A stretch of 64,000 nt of DNA from Anaerolineales bacterium (GCA_015075625.1 JABTTZ010000002.1:992001-1056000); one strand, 5' to 3'. Counted from the stretch's first letter, positions 36,253 through 45,720 are shown. Notes: generated from the sequence alone by a model not told the origin. Made by a program: numbers and translations.

Positions 36253-36360
36253 GAGATGCTAGGTGTCCTTCCCTGTGTGACTGAAAGCGATTTTATCACT
36301 GGGTGGGGTTCTACCGTAGGGTGGATTCAGCGAGGTCTCATGTCGGGGAGAAAAATACCC

Positions 36361-36390
36361 AAAATGACAACGCCCGCGAAAGCGGGCGTC
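36361..36390 (-). terminator. Terminator-like hairpin after the flp gene
   Basis: On the minus strand GACGCCCGC, loop tttc, GCGGGCGTT, then gtcatttt. It is 25 bp past the pilin stop and may let the highly expressed pilin mRNA end before lepB. Confidence 0.6.
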
Positions 36391-36414
36391 GCCATAAGTG
36401 CAGGATACGAAGGA

Positions 36415-36561
36415 CTAGAGAGCATTAACGATGTTCGAGAACACGTTAGCTATCGCCGGGCCCAACAGCGCCAAGATGATGATCACAACGATGGCGACCA
36501 AGACGAGGATGAGAGCATATTCGACGAGACCCTGACCTTCTTCACGAGGAAGATACAACAT
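36415..36561 (-). CDS. Flp/Fap-type pilin
   Basis: 48-residue pilin precursor. After the short leader MLYLPREEGQG comes LVEYALILVLVAIVVIIILALLG, one continuous hydrophobic helix, then PAIANVFSNIVNAL. The G/Q-x-L-VEYAL start of the helix is the Flp prepilin processing motif (Glu5 and Tyr6 of the mature form). ATG 36561 has AAAGGAG 8 bp before it. The same pilin segment, with GPAI-NVFSN, begins the giant protein at 55927. The CpaF-like ATPase at 22591-23811 is a plausible assembly motor. No CpaA-type peptidase is in the window. Confidence 0.88.
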   Translation of the reverse strand: MLYLPREEGQGLVEYALILVLVAIVVIIILALLGPAIANVFSNIVNAL

Positions 36562-36939
36562 GATAACTACTCCTTTTAAAGGTGATGTTCTACTATAAAC
36601 ATATCATATCATAGATTTTCAAATAACTAGAGTGTGTTGACGTTTTTAGTCGCGCCCCCCTGTTTTCAGCGCTCTAATTTGTGATCCGTTTTTCGCCTAC
36701 AGCGCAAGCACCCGACCCACAGGCGCGTTCTTGCTGCCGGAGATACTCATCTGCCGCCCCTTTCTTCTTGCGGGAAAAGCGGGTAGCGGATGAGGGCAGC
36801 GGCGTAACCTTTATCTCTTTCGGGATAAGGTGCTGGCAAGAAGAAATGCCAATAATCATGACTTTGTTACGCGCTGCGGAACAGGGAGGGGCTATTATCA
36901 AAACAATCCTACCCGCTGTCTTCTGTAGGAACGCATCGT
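36562..36939. other. Gene-free gap before the VWA gene
   Basis: 378 bp. It holds a stub of the TGTGTTGAC repeat family at 36631-36660 and a few short imperfect palindromes near 36760-36835. A minus-strand frame (36674-36994) has a Cys-rich end but no ribosome site and overlaps the VWA start, so no gene is called. Confidence 0.5.
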
Positions 36940-37482
36940 ATGCGCCCACTGAGCAGCATCCCGAACAAATCACAGACACAGATGCCACCTTCAAATACTG
37001 TTCACCTCTACCTTTTGATGGATACCTCTGCCTCGATGACTGGCGCAGGGTTGGAAGCGCTGAAACAAGGGGTACGCCTGCTCAGTTCCACCTTCAGCGG
37101 GCGCGGTGGACACCCCATCCTGTGCGCCGGAATCACCTATGACAGCACGGCGCGGATTGCCTTCCCGCTGACGCCCATCGACGCCCTTCACCCCCCCAAT
37201 GATCTCGATTCGGGAGGGACATCGGCGTTGGGGGCGGCGCTGGGGCTGCTGAAGGATCATTTCGCCCCCCGCCGCCCTGCCCTCGTCTACATTTTTAGCG
37301 ATGGCGAACCGACGGATGATTGGCAGCGCCCGCTGGCGGCGCTCCGTCCGCATGTGACGCGCATCATCGGCTTAGCCTGTGGGTTAGCCGTAAATGATGA
37401 CGCCTTCGCGTCCTTCACCGATGAGGCACATTGGCTTAGCGACCTGACCCCAGAGGCGCTGCGCCGCACGCTGACACTGTGA
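36940..37482 (+). CDS. VWA-domain protein (TerY-like)
   Basis: 180-residue von Willebrand factor A domain without signal peptide. All MIDAS elements are present: DTSASM (residue 28), a Thr in SGGTSALGAALG (~92) and the Asp in FSDGEPTDDW (~125). The short, single-domain form and the LLMDTSASMTG start resemble TerY proteins, which accompany tellurite-resistance-type phosphoprotein systems, but no ter genes are near. ATG 36940 has AGGA about 9 bp upstream; a later ATG at 36982 is possible. Function beyond metal-dependent protein binding is unknown. Confidence 0.85.
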   Translation: MRPLSSIPNKSQTQMPPSNTVHLYLLMDTSASMTGAGLEALKQGVRLLSSTFSGRGGHPILCAGITYDSTARIAFPLTPIDALHPPNDLDSGGTSALGAALGLLKDHFAPRRPALVYIFSDGEPTDDWQRPLAALRPHVTRIIGLACGLAVNDDAFASFTDEAHWLSDLTPEALRRTLTL

Positions 37483-37704
37483 ATAATGCCCCCTATTCCT
37501 TCCCATGTGTACGGCTTAGGGGGCGACGCTCTCGGATCGATGAGGACAACAGCCCTCTCATCCCCCTTGCTCCCTTTGCCCGCATATGGAAGAAGCGGGT
37601 ACACGCCGAACGTGGATCGCAGGGGGATGAGGGTAACCAATGCCTGTACACCCTACTGTCGCCCCCTCAGTCTGTATACGGGGGGATATGCGCTGTGGGC
37701 GTCC

Positions 37705-38979
37705 CTACTCCCGCCGAAAGACCGCCACCGCCTCAATATGGTAGGTCTGGGGGAACATATCGACAGGCTGTACCTCCGCCAGCCGATAGCCCTTCCCTTT
37801 CAGCCGCTTGGCATCCCGCGCCAATGTTGCCATATCGCACGAGACATAGGCGATCACCTTTGGCTGACGCGCCACCAGCGCATCAAGCGCCTCGCCTTCC
37901 ATCCCGGCGCGGGGCGGGTCAACAACGGCACACTCGTAGCGCTCGGTGCTTTCAGCGAGGACATCTTCCACCGCCCCTTCGATCAAGGTGACGTTCTCGT
38001 AGGCACTCAGGTTATGATCAGCGTCGTTCACGGCGGCGGGGAAGGTTTCAATTGCCGTGACCAGCCTCGCCCGTTCTGCCAAAAATGCGGTGAATAAGCC
38101 TACCCCACTGTAGAGATCAAGGACGCGCTCTGTCCCTTTTAGGTCAAGCGCGGCGAGGACAAGATCGACCAATCGCCCCGCTTGCGGTAGATTCACCTGA
38201 AAGAAACTTCCCGCTGTGACGCGAAAGTGTTTGTCATGGATGGTGTAGTGAACATGCCCCAAGCCAATCAGCGGATGGGCGATTTCGTCCCCATCCAAAA
38301 AGGCGACGGTGGCGGGGAGTTCAAGGGCGATGAACGGTTCTTCGTCATCCGTCGTCGTCAGGGCGATCAGTAGATCGTCGGGGGCGCTGCCCACCTGAAA
38401 CCGCACCCGATCTAGGTTGGGATTTGTTTCAAGGTCAACCTCAAAGGATTCAAAAAGGGCGAGCAGTTCAGGGCGCATGAGGTGACATTCGTCAATCCCA
38501 ATCACTGTCTGACCATCGGTGCTGACGAAGCCAAGCCGCCCCTCTGGGGTAATCTGCATCGTCATGTGCGAGCGATATGCCCATACGTCGGGGCTTGCCA
38601 ACACTGGATGGACAAGCGGATCGGCAATCCCGCCAATGCGTGCCAACTGGTCGATCACAATTTGGCGTTTGAAATCGAGTTGGGCGGGGTAATCAATGTG
38701 CTGCCATTGGCAGCCGCCGCACCGTTTCGGTCCAAAGTGCGGACATTCGGGGTAAATGCGGGAATCCGCCGGATCAAGCAGGGTGATGCCCTCGGCAAAA
38801 GCAAAGCGCCCTTTGTCCTCGGTGATCCGGGCGGTGATCACCTCCCCGGAAATGGCGTAGGGGACGAAGATTGCCCGCCCCTCGTGCCGCCCGACAGCGC
38901 TCCCGCCGTGCGCCATGCCCGTCAGGGTTAGTTCAAAATCATCGGTCTGTGTTGAATCGGAGTGCGTGGTATCGCTCAT
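37705..38979 (-). CDS. rlmD: 23S rRNA (uracil-C5)-methyltransferase, RlmD/RumA family
   Basis: 424-residue SAM-dependent RNA methyltransferase. An N-terminal TRAM domain (FELTLTGMAHGGSAVGRHEGRAIFVPYAISGE) is followed by an iron-sulfur cysteine set in CPHFGPKRCGGCQWQH, the SAM site VLDLYSGVGLFTAFLA (~288), VDPPRAGME (~352) and the catalytic Cys in AYVSCDMATLARD (~383). FFQVN is also present. Whether it acts on U1939, U747 or tRNA cannot be decided by eye. Its start codon overlaps that of the divergent membrane-protein gene. Confidence 0.92.
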   Translation of the reverse strand: MSDTTHSDSTQTDDFELTLTGMAHGGSAVGRHEGRAIFVPYAISGEVITARITEDKGRFAFAEGITLLDPADSRIYPECPHFGPKRCGGCQWQHIDYPAQLDFKRQIVIDQLARIGGIADPLVHPVLASPDVWAYRSHMTMQITPEGRLGFVSTDGQTVIGIDECHLMRPELLALFESFEVDLETNPNLDRVRFQVGSAPDDLLIALTTTDDEEPFIALELPATVAFLDGDEIAHPLIGLGHVHYTIHDKHFRVTAGSFFQVNLPQAGRLVDLVLAALDLKGTERVLDLYSGVGLFTAFLAERARLVTAIETFPAAVNDADHNLSAYENVTLIEGAVEDVLAESTERYECAVVDPPRAGMEGEALDALVARQPKVIAYVSCDMATLARDAKRLKGKGYRLAEVQPVDMFPQTYHIEAVAVFRRE

Positions 38980-39514
38980 GGTTGAATCCCATCACATCTT
39001 CGCCCATCCCCGCCCCCGTTTGCGGCGGGCAGCGCGTGCGCTCACGGCATTTGGGCTGATTGTGGCAGGTATGGCGATCATTGCGCAACTTCTCGTTGGC
39101 GTTTTTTGGGGTGGGGCGGGTGTCTTGTTTTTCGGGGGGGCATTTTTCGCCGCCGTGCTAAGCCTCCCGCTGATCATGCTCACCGCCATGTTTCCAGCGG
39201 TGGCAGTTGATGCCGAGGGGTTGACGCTCAGCCCTATGCTTGGGGGGCGTAGCCGCATCCTGTGGGCGCAGATTGCCGAGGTGCGCCCGCACCCCTTGCT
39301 GTACGATAACGAATCGGCGGGGCGGCTGATGCACGGGCGGGGTTACCAACCTCGGCGTGGGGTGATCGTTCTCGTTCAGCGAGAGGCACGTTTACCCTTG
39401 CCCTACCATCTTGTGGGGCGTGTCTGTGGGTCGCCGCTGGCGGGGTTCGGCATCTCCACCAGCGCCCATACGGGGTACGATCAGCTTGTGAGGCTCATTG
39501 AGGAACGACTATGA
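38978..39514 (+). CDS. Small membrane protein with PH-like cytoplasmic domain
   Basis: 178-residue unrecognised protein. Two hydrophobic helices (ALTAFGLIVAGMAIIAQLLVG and VLFFGGAFFAAVLSLPLIMLTAMF) are followed by a beta-rich domain (VAVDAEGLTLSPMLGGRSRILWAQIAEVRPHPLL) that resembles bacterial PH domains of the YdbS/YdbT kind. ATG 38978 overlaps the divergent rlmD start by two bases, which is unusual, so the true start may be internal. Its stop overlaps the next gene by 4 bp (ATGA), so it is co-expressed with the AlkZ-like gene. Confidence 0.6.
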   Translation: MVESHHIFAHPRPRLRRAARALTAFGLIVAGMAIIAQLLVGVFWGGAGVLFFGGAFFAAVLSLPLIMLTAMFPAVAVDAEGLTLSPMLGGRSRILWAQIAEVRPHPLLYDNESAGRLMHGRGYQPRRGVIVLVQREARLPLPYHLVGRVCGSPLAGFGISTSAHTGYDQLVRLIEERL

Positions 39515-40623
39515 CTGATCATCCGCTCACCCTCCGCGCCCTGAATCGGGCAACCCTTGCCCGTCAAATGCTTTTGGAACGGGCGACGCGCTCGATCTCC
39601 GAAGGTATTGAGCATCTCGTTGGCTTGCAGGCGCAGTACCCCGCCTCACCGTACATTGGCTTGTGGTCGCGCTTGGCGGGGTTCACCCGCGCCGATCTGG
39701 ATGCGCTGATTGACAGCCGGCGCGTGGTGCGGGCAACCTTCCAGCGGGCGACGCTCCACCTCCTCACCGCTGCCGATTACCTTCGCTTTCGGGGGACGAT
39801 TCAAACTGTATTGGACAGCGCCCAAGAATCAATCGCCAAACAGCGCATTAAGGACGGCAGCGCCCCCTTTGATCGGGATGCCCTGCTCGCCGCCGCCCGA
39901 ACCTTCCTGAACGATCAGCCGCGCACCTTTGCCGAGATCACTACTTACTTTGGAGAACGCCTGCCTGATGTTGACGCGGGCATCATCCGGTACACCATTC
40001 GGACGCAGATTCCGCTCGTCCAAGTGCCAACGAACAGCACATGGCGCTATCCGGGCAGCCCCGCCTTCACCCTTGCCGAGACGTGGCTAGGGACGCCCAT
40101 CCCCACCGAACCGGATGTGAAAGGACTCATCCGGCGCTACCTTGCCGCTTTCGGACCCGCCACCCTCAGCGATATCCAAACGTGGTCGGGCTTGGCAAAG
40201 CTCAACGCGGAGGAGGCGGCGCTCAGCGCCGACCTGCGCACCTATCGCGGCGAGGGCAAAATAACCTACCTCGACCTTCCCGATGCGCCGCTCCCCGACG
40301 CCGAAACGCCGGCGCCGGTGCGCTTCCTCCCAGAGTTTGACAACCTGCTTTTGGCGCACACCAAGCGCACCCGCGTGATTGCCGACGTCCATCGCAAGAA
40401 GGTCTTTTTGCCTGGTTTGCGCGTGGCGGCAACCTTCTTGATCGATGGTTTTGTGGCGGGCGTCTGGACGACGGCGGTCAAAAAAGGCGAGGCGACGCTC
40501 ACCTTAGAGCCGTTCGTGCCTCTGACCAAGCTGACTTATACTGCACTCAGCGAAGAAGGCGAACGCCTGATCCGCCTTGTGGCGGCGGAGGCGAAAACCT
40601 TCGCTGTCCGCATTTCAGAGTAG
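39511..40623 (+). CDS. AlkZ-like winged-helix DNA glycosylase family protein
   Basis: 370 residues of the winged-helix domain-42 family (COG3214). Residues 30-45 read EHLVGLQAQYPASPY, which contains the Gln-x-Gln motif that is catalytic in AlkZ/AZL, the bacterial glycosylase that unhooks DNA interstrand crosslinks; R-AT-LHLLTAADY follows at ~78. The C-terminal part has FLPEFDNLLLAHTKRTRV and FLIDGFVAGVW, also conserved in the family. Crosslink-specific or simple alkyl-base activity cannot be separated here. Translationally coupled to the preceding membrane-protein gene. Confidence 0.82.
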   Translation: MTDHPLTLRALNRATLARQMLLERATRSISEGIEHLVGLQAQYPASPYIGLWSRLAGFTRADLDALIDSRRVVRATFQRATLHLLTAADYLRFRGTIQTVLDSAQESIAKQRIKDGSAPFDRDALLAAARTFLNDQPRTFAEITTYFGERLPDVDAGIIRYTIRTQIPLVQVPTNSTWRYPGSPAFTLAETWLGTPIPTEPDVKGLIRRYLAAFGPATLSDIQTWSGLAKLNAEEAALSADLRTYRGEGKITYLDLPDAPLPDAETPAPVRFLPEFDNLLLAHTKRTRVIADVHRKKVFLPGLRVAATFLIDGFVAGVWTTAVKKGEATLTLEPFVPLTKLTYTALSEEGERLIRLVAAEAKTFAVRISE

Positions 40624-40652
40624 AATGAACGAAGTCAAAAAGGATAGTCATC

Positions 40653-42131
40653 ATGCCAGCCCGTATGTTACCTACTGTGTTGTTTGTACCTAATCGCTTT
40701 TTATGGATTACCATACTATGTATCGCCCTGCTCAGCATGGGAATAGCCCTCCCTACGGCAGCCGCCGAGGATGCGCCCGTCTTTGAACCGACGGACTGCC
40801 TGCTGATCACCCATGACGTAGAAACAACCTGCGGCTATGTAACCGTCCCCGAAAACCGCGAAAACCCGACGAAAAATACCATTCGGCTGTATGTCGTGAT
40901 CATCCCCAACAGCAGCGGGATTGAGAACGCCCCCGGCATTGTCTATCTGGCGGGGGGGCCGGGCGGGTCAGGGACGCTAGACGTTGATAGTTGGGCGGGC
41001 TTTCCGCTCTTGGACACGCACGATTTCATCCTCTTTGACCAGCGTGGCACAGGGCTTAGCCAACCAAGCCTGAACTGCCCCGAAGTGGAGTCCGAAGAGA
41101 GCGATGACCCCCTGAGCGCCTGTCGGGATCGCCTGATCGCCGAAGGGATTGACCTCTCCAGCTACACCAGTGCGGAGAACGCTGCCGATGTAGACGCGGT
41201 ACGACAGGCATTGGGCTACAAGGTATGGGCGCTCTACGGCGTGTCGTATGGGACAAAGCTGGCGCTGACGACGATGCGCGATTACCCCGATGGCATTTCC
41301 GCCGTGATTCTCGATGCGGTGTACCCCCCCAATGTCAACTCCACCGAGACGGAGGGACCGTTAGGCGTTCGGGCAATCGAGCGTATGCTGGATGCGTGTG
41401 CGGCGGATGCCAACTGCGGCGCTGCTTTCCCCGACCTAAAGGCGAACTATTACACTTGGCTGGAAGGGCTGAACAATGCGCCGCTCAATGTTAGCGAGGT
41501 TGATTACGATGCCTCGTCCATCTATGAATTGATCTTTCAGGCGATGTACGACAGCGAGGCGATCAAAGGGCTGCCCCTTGCCATTGCCCAAGCCATTGAT
41601 GGCGATCTGTCCGCCCTGATTGAGATGGGCGGCGGGGAAGGCTTGGGCAAGCAAGACCCCAATGACCCTGATACACTCGCTAGCCTTGACACCGCCGAGG
41701 GAATGCAGTTTTCCGTGGAATGTGCCGAGGAAACGCCCTTTGCCGACCAAGCAGTGGCGGTTGCCAACGCCGAAAAGACGCCCGCCGCCCTTCGGGAGGC
41801 GCTCATTGCCCAAGTGGAAAAAGCCTTTGCCGAGTGTGCCTTGTGGGATGTTCGGGAGGCGCACGCCATCGAAAATGAAGCCGTTGTCAGCGATATTCCC
41901 ACCCTTGTGTTCAATGGCGAGCTTGACCCAATCACCCCACCCGAATGGGGGGAATTGGCGGCGAAAACACTCTCTCGAAGCTATCTGTTCACCTTCCCTG
42001 GCTTGGGTCATGGGGCATTCGGGACGGCGGAATGTCCCACCGAGATCGGGCGGGCGTTTATCGCCAACCCGATGGAAGAACCGGATGGGGCGTGCCTTGA
42101 CCAGATGAGCCCTGAGTTTTACACGGAGTAA
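40653..42131 (+). CDS. Secreted alpha/beta hydrolase, S33 (tripeptidyl/prolyl aminopeptidase) type
   Basis: 492 residues with a signal peptide (FLWITILCIALLSMGIALPTAAA, cleavage near residue 37). The fold is the S33 peptidase type: GTVYLAGGPGGSG-like oxyanion loop near residue 105, FDQRGTGLSQPSLNCPE, nucleophile elbow YGVSYGTKLAL near 197, the acid in FNGELDPITPP near 428 and the histidine in GLGHGAFGT near 452. It has a cysteine-rich lid region (CAADANCGAAF). Likely releases N-terminal peptides outside the cell. AAAGGAT precedes the ATG. The next gene follows after 14 bp. Confidence 0.88.
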   Translation: MPARMLPTVLFVPNRFLWITILCIALLSMGIALPTAAAEDAPVFEPTDCLLITHDVETTCGYVTVPENRENPTKNTIRLYVVIIPNSSGIENAPGIVYLAGGPGGSGTLDVDSWAGFPLLDTHDFILFDQRGTGLSQPSLNCPEVESEESDDPLSACRDRLIAEGIDLSSYTSAENAADVDAVRQALGYKVWALYGVSYGTKLALTTMRDYPDGISAVILDAVYPPNVNSTETEGPLGVRAIERMLDACAADANCGAAFPDLKANYYTWLEGLNNAPLNVSEVDYDASSIYELIFQAMYDSEAIKGLPLAIAQAIDGDLSALIEMGGGEGLGKQDPNDPDTLASLDTAEGMQFSVECAEETPFADQAVAVANAEKTPAALREALIAQVEKAFAECALWDVREAHAIENEAVVSDIPTLVFNGELDPITPPEWGELAAKTLSRSYLFTFPGLGHGAFGTAECPTEIGRAFIANPMEEPDGACLDQMSPEFYTE

Positions 42132-42145
42132 GGGCGCATCCCTCC

Positions 42146-44527
42146 ATGTCCTTTTTCCGCGCCCTCGGCGTCTTTGTCATTCTGGCGGCGGTCTACCTAC
42201 TGACCTTCAACGGGCAGCCCGTCAGCACCGATGAACTGATGCTCTTTGATGGGGCGCGGAGTTTCGCCCGTAACGGTTCGCTGGAACTCGCCCTGACGAA
42301 CGAACTGATCCCCTACAGCACACCAGCGGGGGATCAGCCCGTCCCCTCACTCACTGTTGAGCCGTTGGCGGTTTATGCCGCTGCTGCCTTGATCCGGGCG
42401 GCGATAGTCATTCCGGGCGTCGGTGTTCTGCACACGGCATGGCTGCTGAACCTGATTGCCACCGCCCTAACGGGGGCGATCCTCTATGGGCTGGTCGCCC
42501 GCCTCGGCTACGGCGAACGGACGGCAGTTCTCACCGCACTGATTTACGGGGTGGGGACAATCGCCTTCCCCTATGCCATGCTCTTTTTCCGTGAGCCGCT
42601 ACTCACCCTGTGCGGCGTTGCTGGCGCGTATGCCGCCCTCGCCCTCCGGCAGAATATCGCGAGAGGAAGGCGGCGGCGCGGCGCTCTTTGGGGGGCTGTC
42701 CTCGCCCTTGCTTTGTATGGGGCAGCGCTGAGCAAAGACGCTGGGTTGCTGCTTGCGCCGGCAATGGTCATTTATGCCCTGCCCGGCGTGGGTTTCCGCC
42801 CCGTTCGCCGCCTTACCAAACGGACAGCGCTTCTCGTACTAGGCGCCGGCGGGATAATCCTTCTTATAGCAGCGCTCATCCTCATTTGGCGTGCGCCCGA
42901 CCTGCTGGCGCGGCTTTCCGATGGGCGCTTAGGCGAGAGTCTGCGCTACACGCCGGAAGCGTTGGCGGGCTACCTGATCAGTCCAGGGTTCAGCCTGTGG
43001 ACATTCTCGCCTGTGCTGTTGGCGGGCATTGGTGGCGCGTTTCTGCTGATGCGTGAGCGGCGCTGGCGAGAGGCGATCAGCCCGCTGGTGGCGCTGCTGC
43101 CGCTTGCCGTTGGCTATGCCGTGCTGCACGGCGCCTATTGGTATGGCGGGTTGGGTTGGGGGGCGCGGTTTCTGGTCCCCGCGGTGCCGTTTCTCACCCT
43201 TTGGACTGCCCCCATCATTGAGTGGATCATCACCTACAGTAAGCGAGAAAGGAAGCCGCGCCGGATGTCCCCTTGGGCGATCCTCTTTGGCGGTCTTATC
43301 GCGCTCAGTGTAGGGGTGCAGCTTTTGGGGACGCTCTACCCGATCACCACCTTTTCCCGCGCACTGAGTGAAGAATCACGCCAAACGGGGCGCGAGATTT
43401 TACCCTGGCGGGAGGGAGTGTGGACTCTGGCATACATCCCGCCCATCGTCACCCTGCGGGAAGCGGCTATAACGCACCCCGCACCAGCGTGGGCGCATAT
43501 CGGTGGGACATTGCCGGCGGTGACGGTGGGGGTTGGTGTCGTCCTTGGACTTGGCATCCTCGCGCTGTGGGGTAGGTCAGCGGTGGGATTTATCGCCGTG
43601 ATGAGCCTTGCCCTTTTGACGTTCCTCACCCTGCGGGCATATTATCCCGATCCCCGCTATGGGGGGGATGATCCGCAGTTGGCGGCAACCTTTCACGCCC
43701 TTTCCGCGGCGATCCGTCCAGGCGATACGGTGATCCTCGAAAACCGCACCTACCGCCCCTATGTGATGAACTACGACAAAGGGGCGAATCCGATTTATGC
43801 CCTGCCCTATGCACAAGGGGAACGGCAAAACCCCGCGGAGCCGCCGTTTGTTCAAAGCGAGGATATGGAAGAACGCGCTGAGCCATTTTTCCAGATCGTC
43901 TTTGCCCGTCTTGCGGGACGGGCAAGCGCCGGGGCGCAGTGGTGGTTTATCACCGAAAACACGCCTTTCACACCGGATCGCTACCGCGTGACGGAACATT
44001 ACCTTGCCCGCCACTATTTCCCCATTCGCGTCTTGGAGAGCGACCCACCAACATGGGTGATTGCCTATGCGCCTATTCCCGCCCCGCCGCTCTTCGTGCC
44101 ACCCAATCCGGCGCGGCTGCTGAACGCCGATTTCGGCGGGATCGTCCTCAGCGGGGTTGATCTCCCACGCGGGGAGACTTTGGCAGCGGGGGATGTGTTT
44201 CCGATCTCGCTGTTGTGGCGCTTTGACGGTTTTGCAGAGGGCGTTGAGCCATTCGATTACAGCGTGAACGTCTCGTTGGTGGATAGCGCGGGGGTCGTCC
44301 GGGCGCAACGGGCAGAGACTCCGCTAGGGAGTTTTGGGCAGATGACGACATGGGTGCGCGGCGGCTATTACCGCGATAACCATGCCCTCGCCCTTCCCGC
44401 CACCCTTCCAGCGGGCGAGTATGAGGTATGGGTGTTGGTCTTTGATTGGCGAACGGGGGGAAACCTTCCTCTGCGGGGGGATGAGGCGGGCGAGTATATC
44501 ATTGCGGGGCGTGTGCGCGTGCTGTAG
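42146..44527 (+). CDS. GT-C-like multi-pass membrane protein
   Basis: 793 residues with about ten helices in the first 480 and a C-terminal extracytoplasmic part of about 290. The first loop has STDELMLFDGARSFARNG, an acidic pair placed as in ArnT/PMT-type GT-C glycosyltransferases that use polyprenyl-phosphate sugars. The C-terminal region (from ~500) begins with a soluble stretch and ends in a beta-rich domain (LSGVDLPRGETLAAGDVFPISLLWRFDG). No donor or acceptor can be named. It lies 14 bp after the S33 gene, probably one transcript. Confidence 0.72.
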   Translation: MSFFRALGVFVILAAVYLLTFNGQPVSTDELMLFDGARSFARNGSLELALTNELIPYSTPAGDQPVPSLTVEPLAVYAAAALIRAAIVIPGVGVLHTAWLLNLIATALTGAILYGLVARLGYGERTAVLTALIYGVGTIAFPYAMLFFREPLLTLCGVAGAYAALALRQNIARGRRRRGALWGAVLALALYGAALSKDAGLLLAPAMVIYALPGVGFRPVRRLTKRTALLVLGAGGIILLIAALILIWRAPDLLARLSDGRLGESLRYTPEALAGYLISPGFSLWTFSPVLLAGIGGAFLLMRERRWREAISPLVALLPLAVGYAVLHGAYWYGGLGWGARFLVPAVPFLTLWTAPIIEWIITYSKRERKPRRMSPWAILFGGLIALSVGVQLLGTLYPITTFSRALSEESRQTGREILPWREGVWTLAYIPPIVTLREAAITHPAPAWAHIGGTLPAVTVGVGVVLGLGILALWGRSAVGFIAVMSLALLTFLTLRAYYPDPRYGGDDPQLAATFHALSAAIRPGDTVILENRTYRPYVMNYDKGANPIYALPYAQGERQNPAEPPFVQSEDMEERAEPFFQIVFARLAGRASAGAQWWFITENTPFTPDRYRVTEHYLARHYFPIRVLESDPPTWVIAYAPIPAPPLFVPPNPARLLNADFGGIVLSGVDLPRGETLAAGDVFPISLLWRFDGFAEGVEPFDYSVNVSLVDSAGVVRAQRAETPLGSFGQMTTWVRGGYYRDNHALALPATLPAGEYEVWVLVFDWRTGGNLPLRGDEAGEYIIAGRVRVL

Positions 44528-44689
44528 CGGTGGGTCTCACCTGCTTCCCATCCGATGAGATGAGACGGCGCGAGGCTGAACCCCTCGTGCCATTCTCCGC
44601 GTACCCCGTAGGGAGGTACCATCTACATCTATAGTTACTTCCCTGGTGAACCACTAGTTTCTATTTTCTACAGAGATACCTTCCCTCTC

Positions 44690-44698
44690 TGCTATAAT
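44690..44698 (+). promoter_or_regulatory. Extended -10 promoter of lipA
   Basis: TGC-TATAAT: a perfect -10 hexamer with an upstream TG, 36 bp before the lipA GTG. The best -35 (TACAGA, 18 bp upstream) is weak. Confidence 0.6.
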
Positions 44699-44733
44699 TT
44701 CCCACAAAAGAGTTTGCAGCGAAAGGACAACCC

Positions 44734-45720
44734 GTGTCCGAGACCTTGATTCCGCTTGACTCCATCCCGCTCATCCCCACCGAAACCACCCGAGATCGCA
44801 CGGATGCAACGCCCAACGCACCCAAACCCCTTCGCCGCCCACCTTGGATCAAGGTGCGTGCGCCAAGCGGTGAAACCTATGAAACGGTGCGAACGCTGAT
44901 GCGTGGCAAAGCGCTGCATACCGTTTGTGAGGAGGCGATGTGTCCCAACATTGGCGAATGTTGGGGGGCGGGGACGGCTACCTTCCTCATGATGGGCGAT
45001 ACCTGTACACGCTCGTGCGGATTCTGCGATATTAAAACGGGGCGACCCTCGCCGCTGGATTGGCTAGAACCAAATCGCGTGGCAGATGCGGTAAAAGCGA
45101 TGAACCTACGCCATGTGGTGATCACCAGCGTGAACCGCGACGAACGTCCTGATGGTGGCGCTCCCATTTTTGCCCTCGTCATTCGCCGCATCCGAGAGAT
45201 TCATAAAGGGTGCAGCATCGAAGTGCTGATTCCCGATTTTAAAGGCAAAGTGGACGCTTTGAAGATCGTCATGGATGCCCAACCGGAAATCCTGAACCAC
45301 AACGTGGAAACAGTCCCGCGCTTATTCCGCAAGGTACAGCCGCAAGATAAGTACGAATGGGCGATGACGACTCTCCGCAGCGCGAAGGAACTTGATCCGC
45401 TGGTGTTGACGAAAAGTGGAATCATGCTCGGTCTTGGCGAAACCTTCGAGGAGGTTGTAGAGGTTATGGGCGACCTCGTTGGGCAAGGCGTCGATATTCT
45501 CACACTAGGGCAGTACCTCCAACCAAGCAAACAGCACCTCCCTATTGAACGATATTACACCCCGGAGGAGTTCATCGAACTCAAACGGATCGGCTTGGAG
45601 ATGGGCTTCAAGTGGGTGGAAAGTGGACCGCTCGTGCGCAGTTCATACCGTGCCGAACAACAAGTGCGCGAACTCTCAAAGTTGAATTTCATCCATCTGC
45701 GCGGTGAGGCAAACGCCTAA
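44734..45720 (+). CDS. lipA: Lipoyl synthase
   Basis: 328-residue radical SAM enzyme that inserts two sulfur atoms into protein-bound octanoate. Both iron-sulfur cysteine sets are present: [12 protein letters not shown] (auxiliary cluster, residue ~69) and [11 protein letters not shown] (CX3CX2C, ~90). Near the C-terminus [13 protein letters not shown] matches the conserved RSSY cluster ligand. Start GTG 44734 has AGGA 6 bp before it. The N-terminal ~35 residues are a variable polar extension. No lipB gene is adjacent. Confidence 0.97.
   Translation: MSETLIPLDSIPLIPTETTRDRTDATPNAPKPLRRPPWIKVRAPSGETYETVRTLMRGKALHTVCEEAMCPNIGECWGAGTATFLMMGDTCTRSCGFCDIKTGRPSPLDWLEPNRVADAVKAMNLRHVVITSVNRDERPDGGAPIFALVIRRIREIHKGCSIEVLIPDFKGKVDALKIVMDAQPEILNHNVETVPRLFRKVQPQDKYEWAMTTLRSAKELDPLVLTKSGIMLGLGETFEEVVEVMGDLVGQGVDILTLGQYLQPSKQHLPIERYYTPEEFIELKRIGLEMGFKWVESGPLVRSSYRAEQQVRELSKLNFIHLRGEANA

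Noticed and set aside
36674-36994. Minus-strand frame with a Cys-rich C-terminus, 106 codons
   Set aside because: No ribosome site, overlap with the VWA gene and low complexity in the middle; coding was not convincing.
36940-37482. Part of a tellurite-resistance (Ter) phosphoprotein system
   Set aside because: The VWA protein resembles TerY, but no terD, PP2C or kinase gene is adjacent, so only the domain is claimed.
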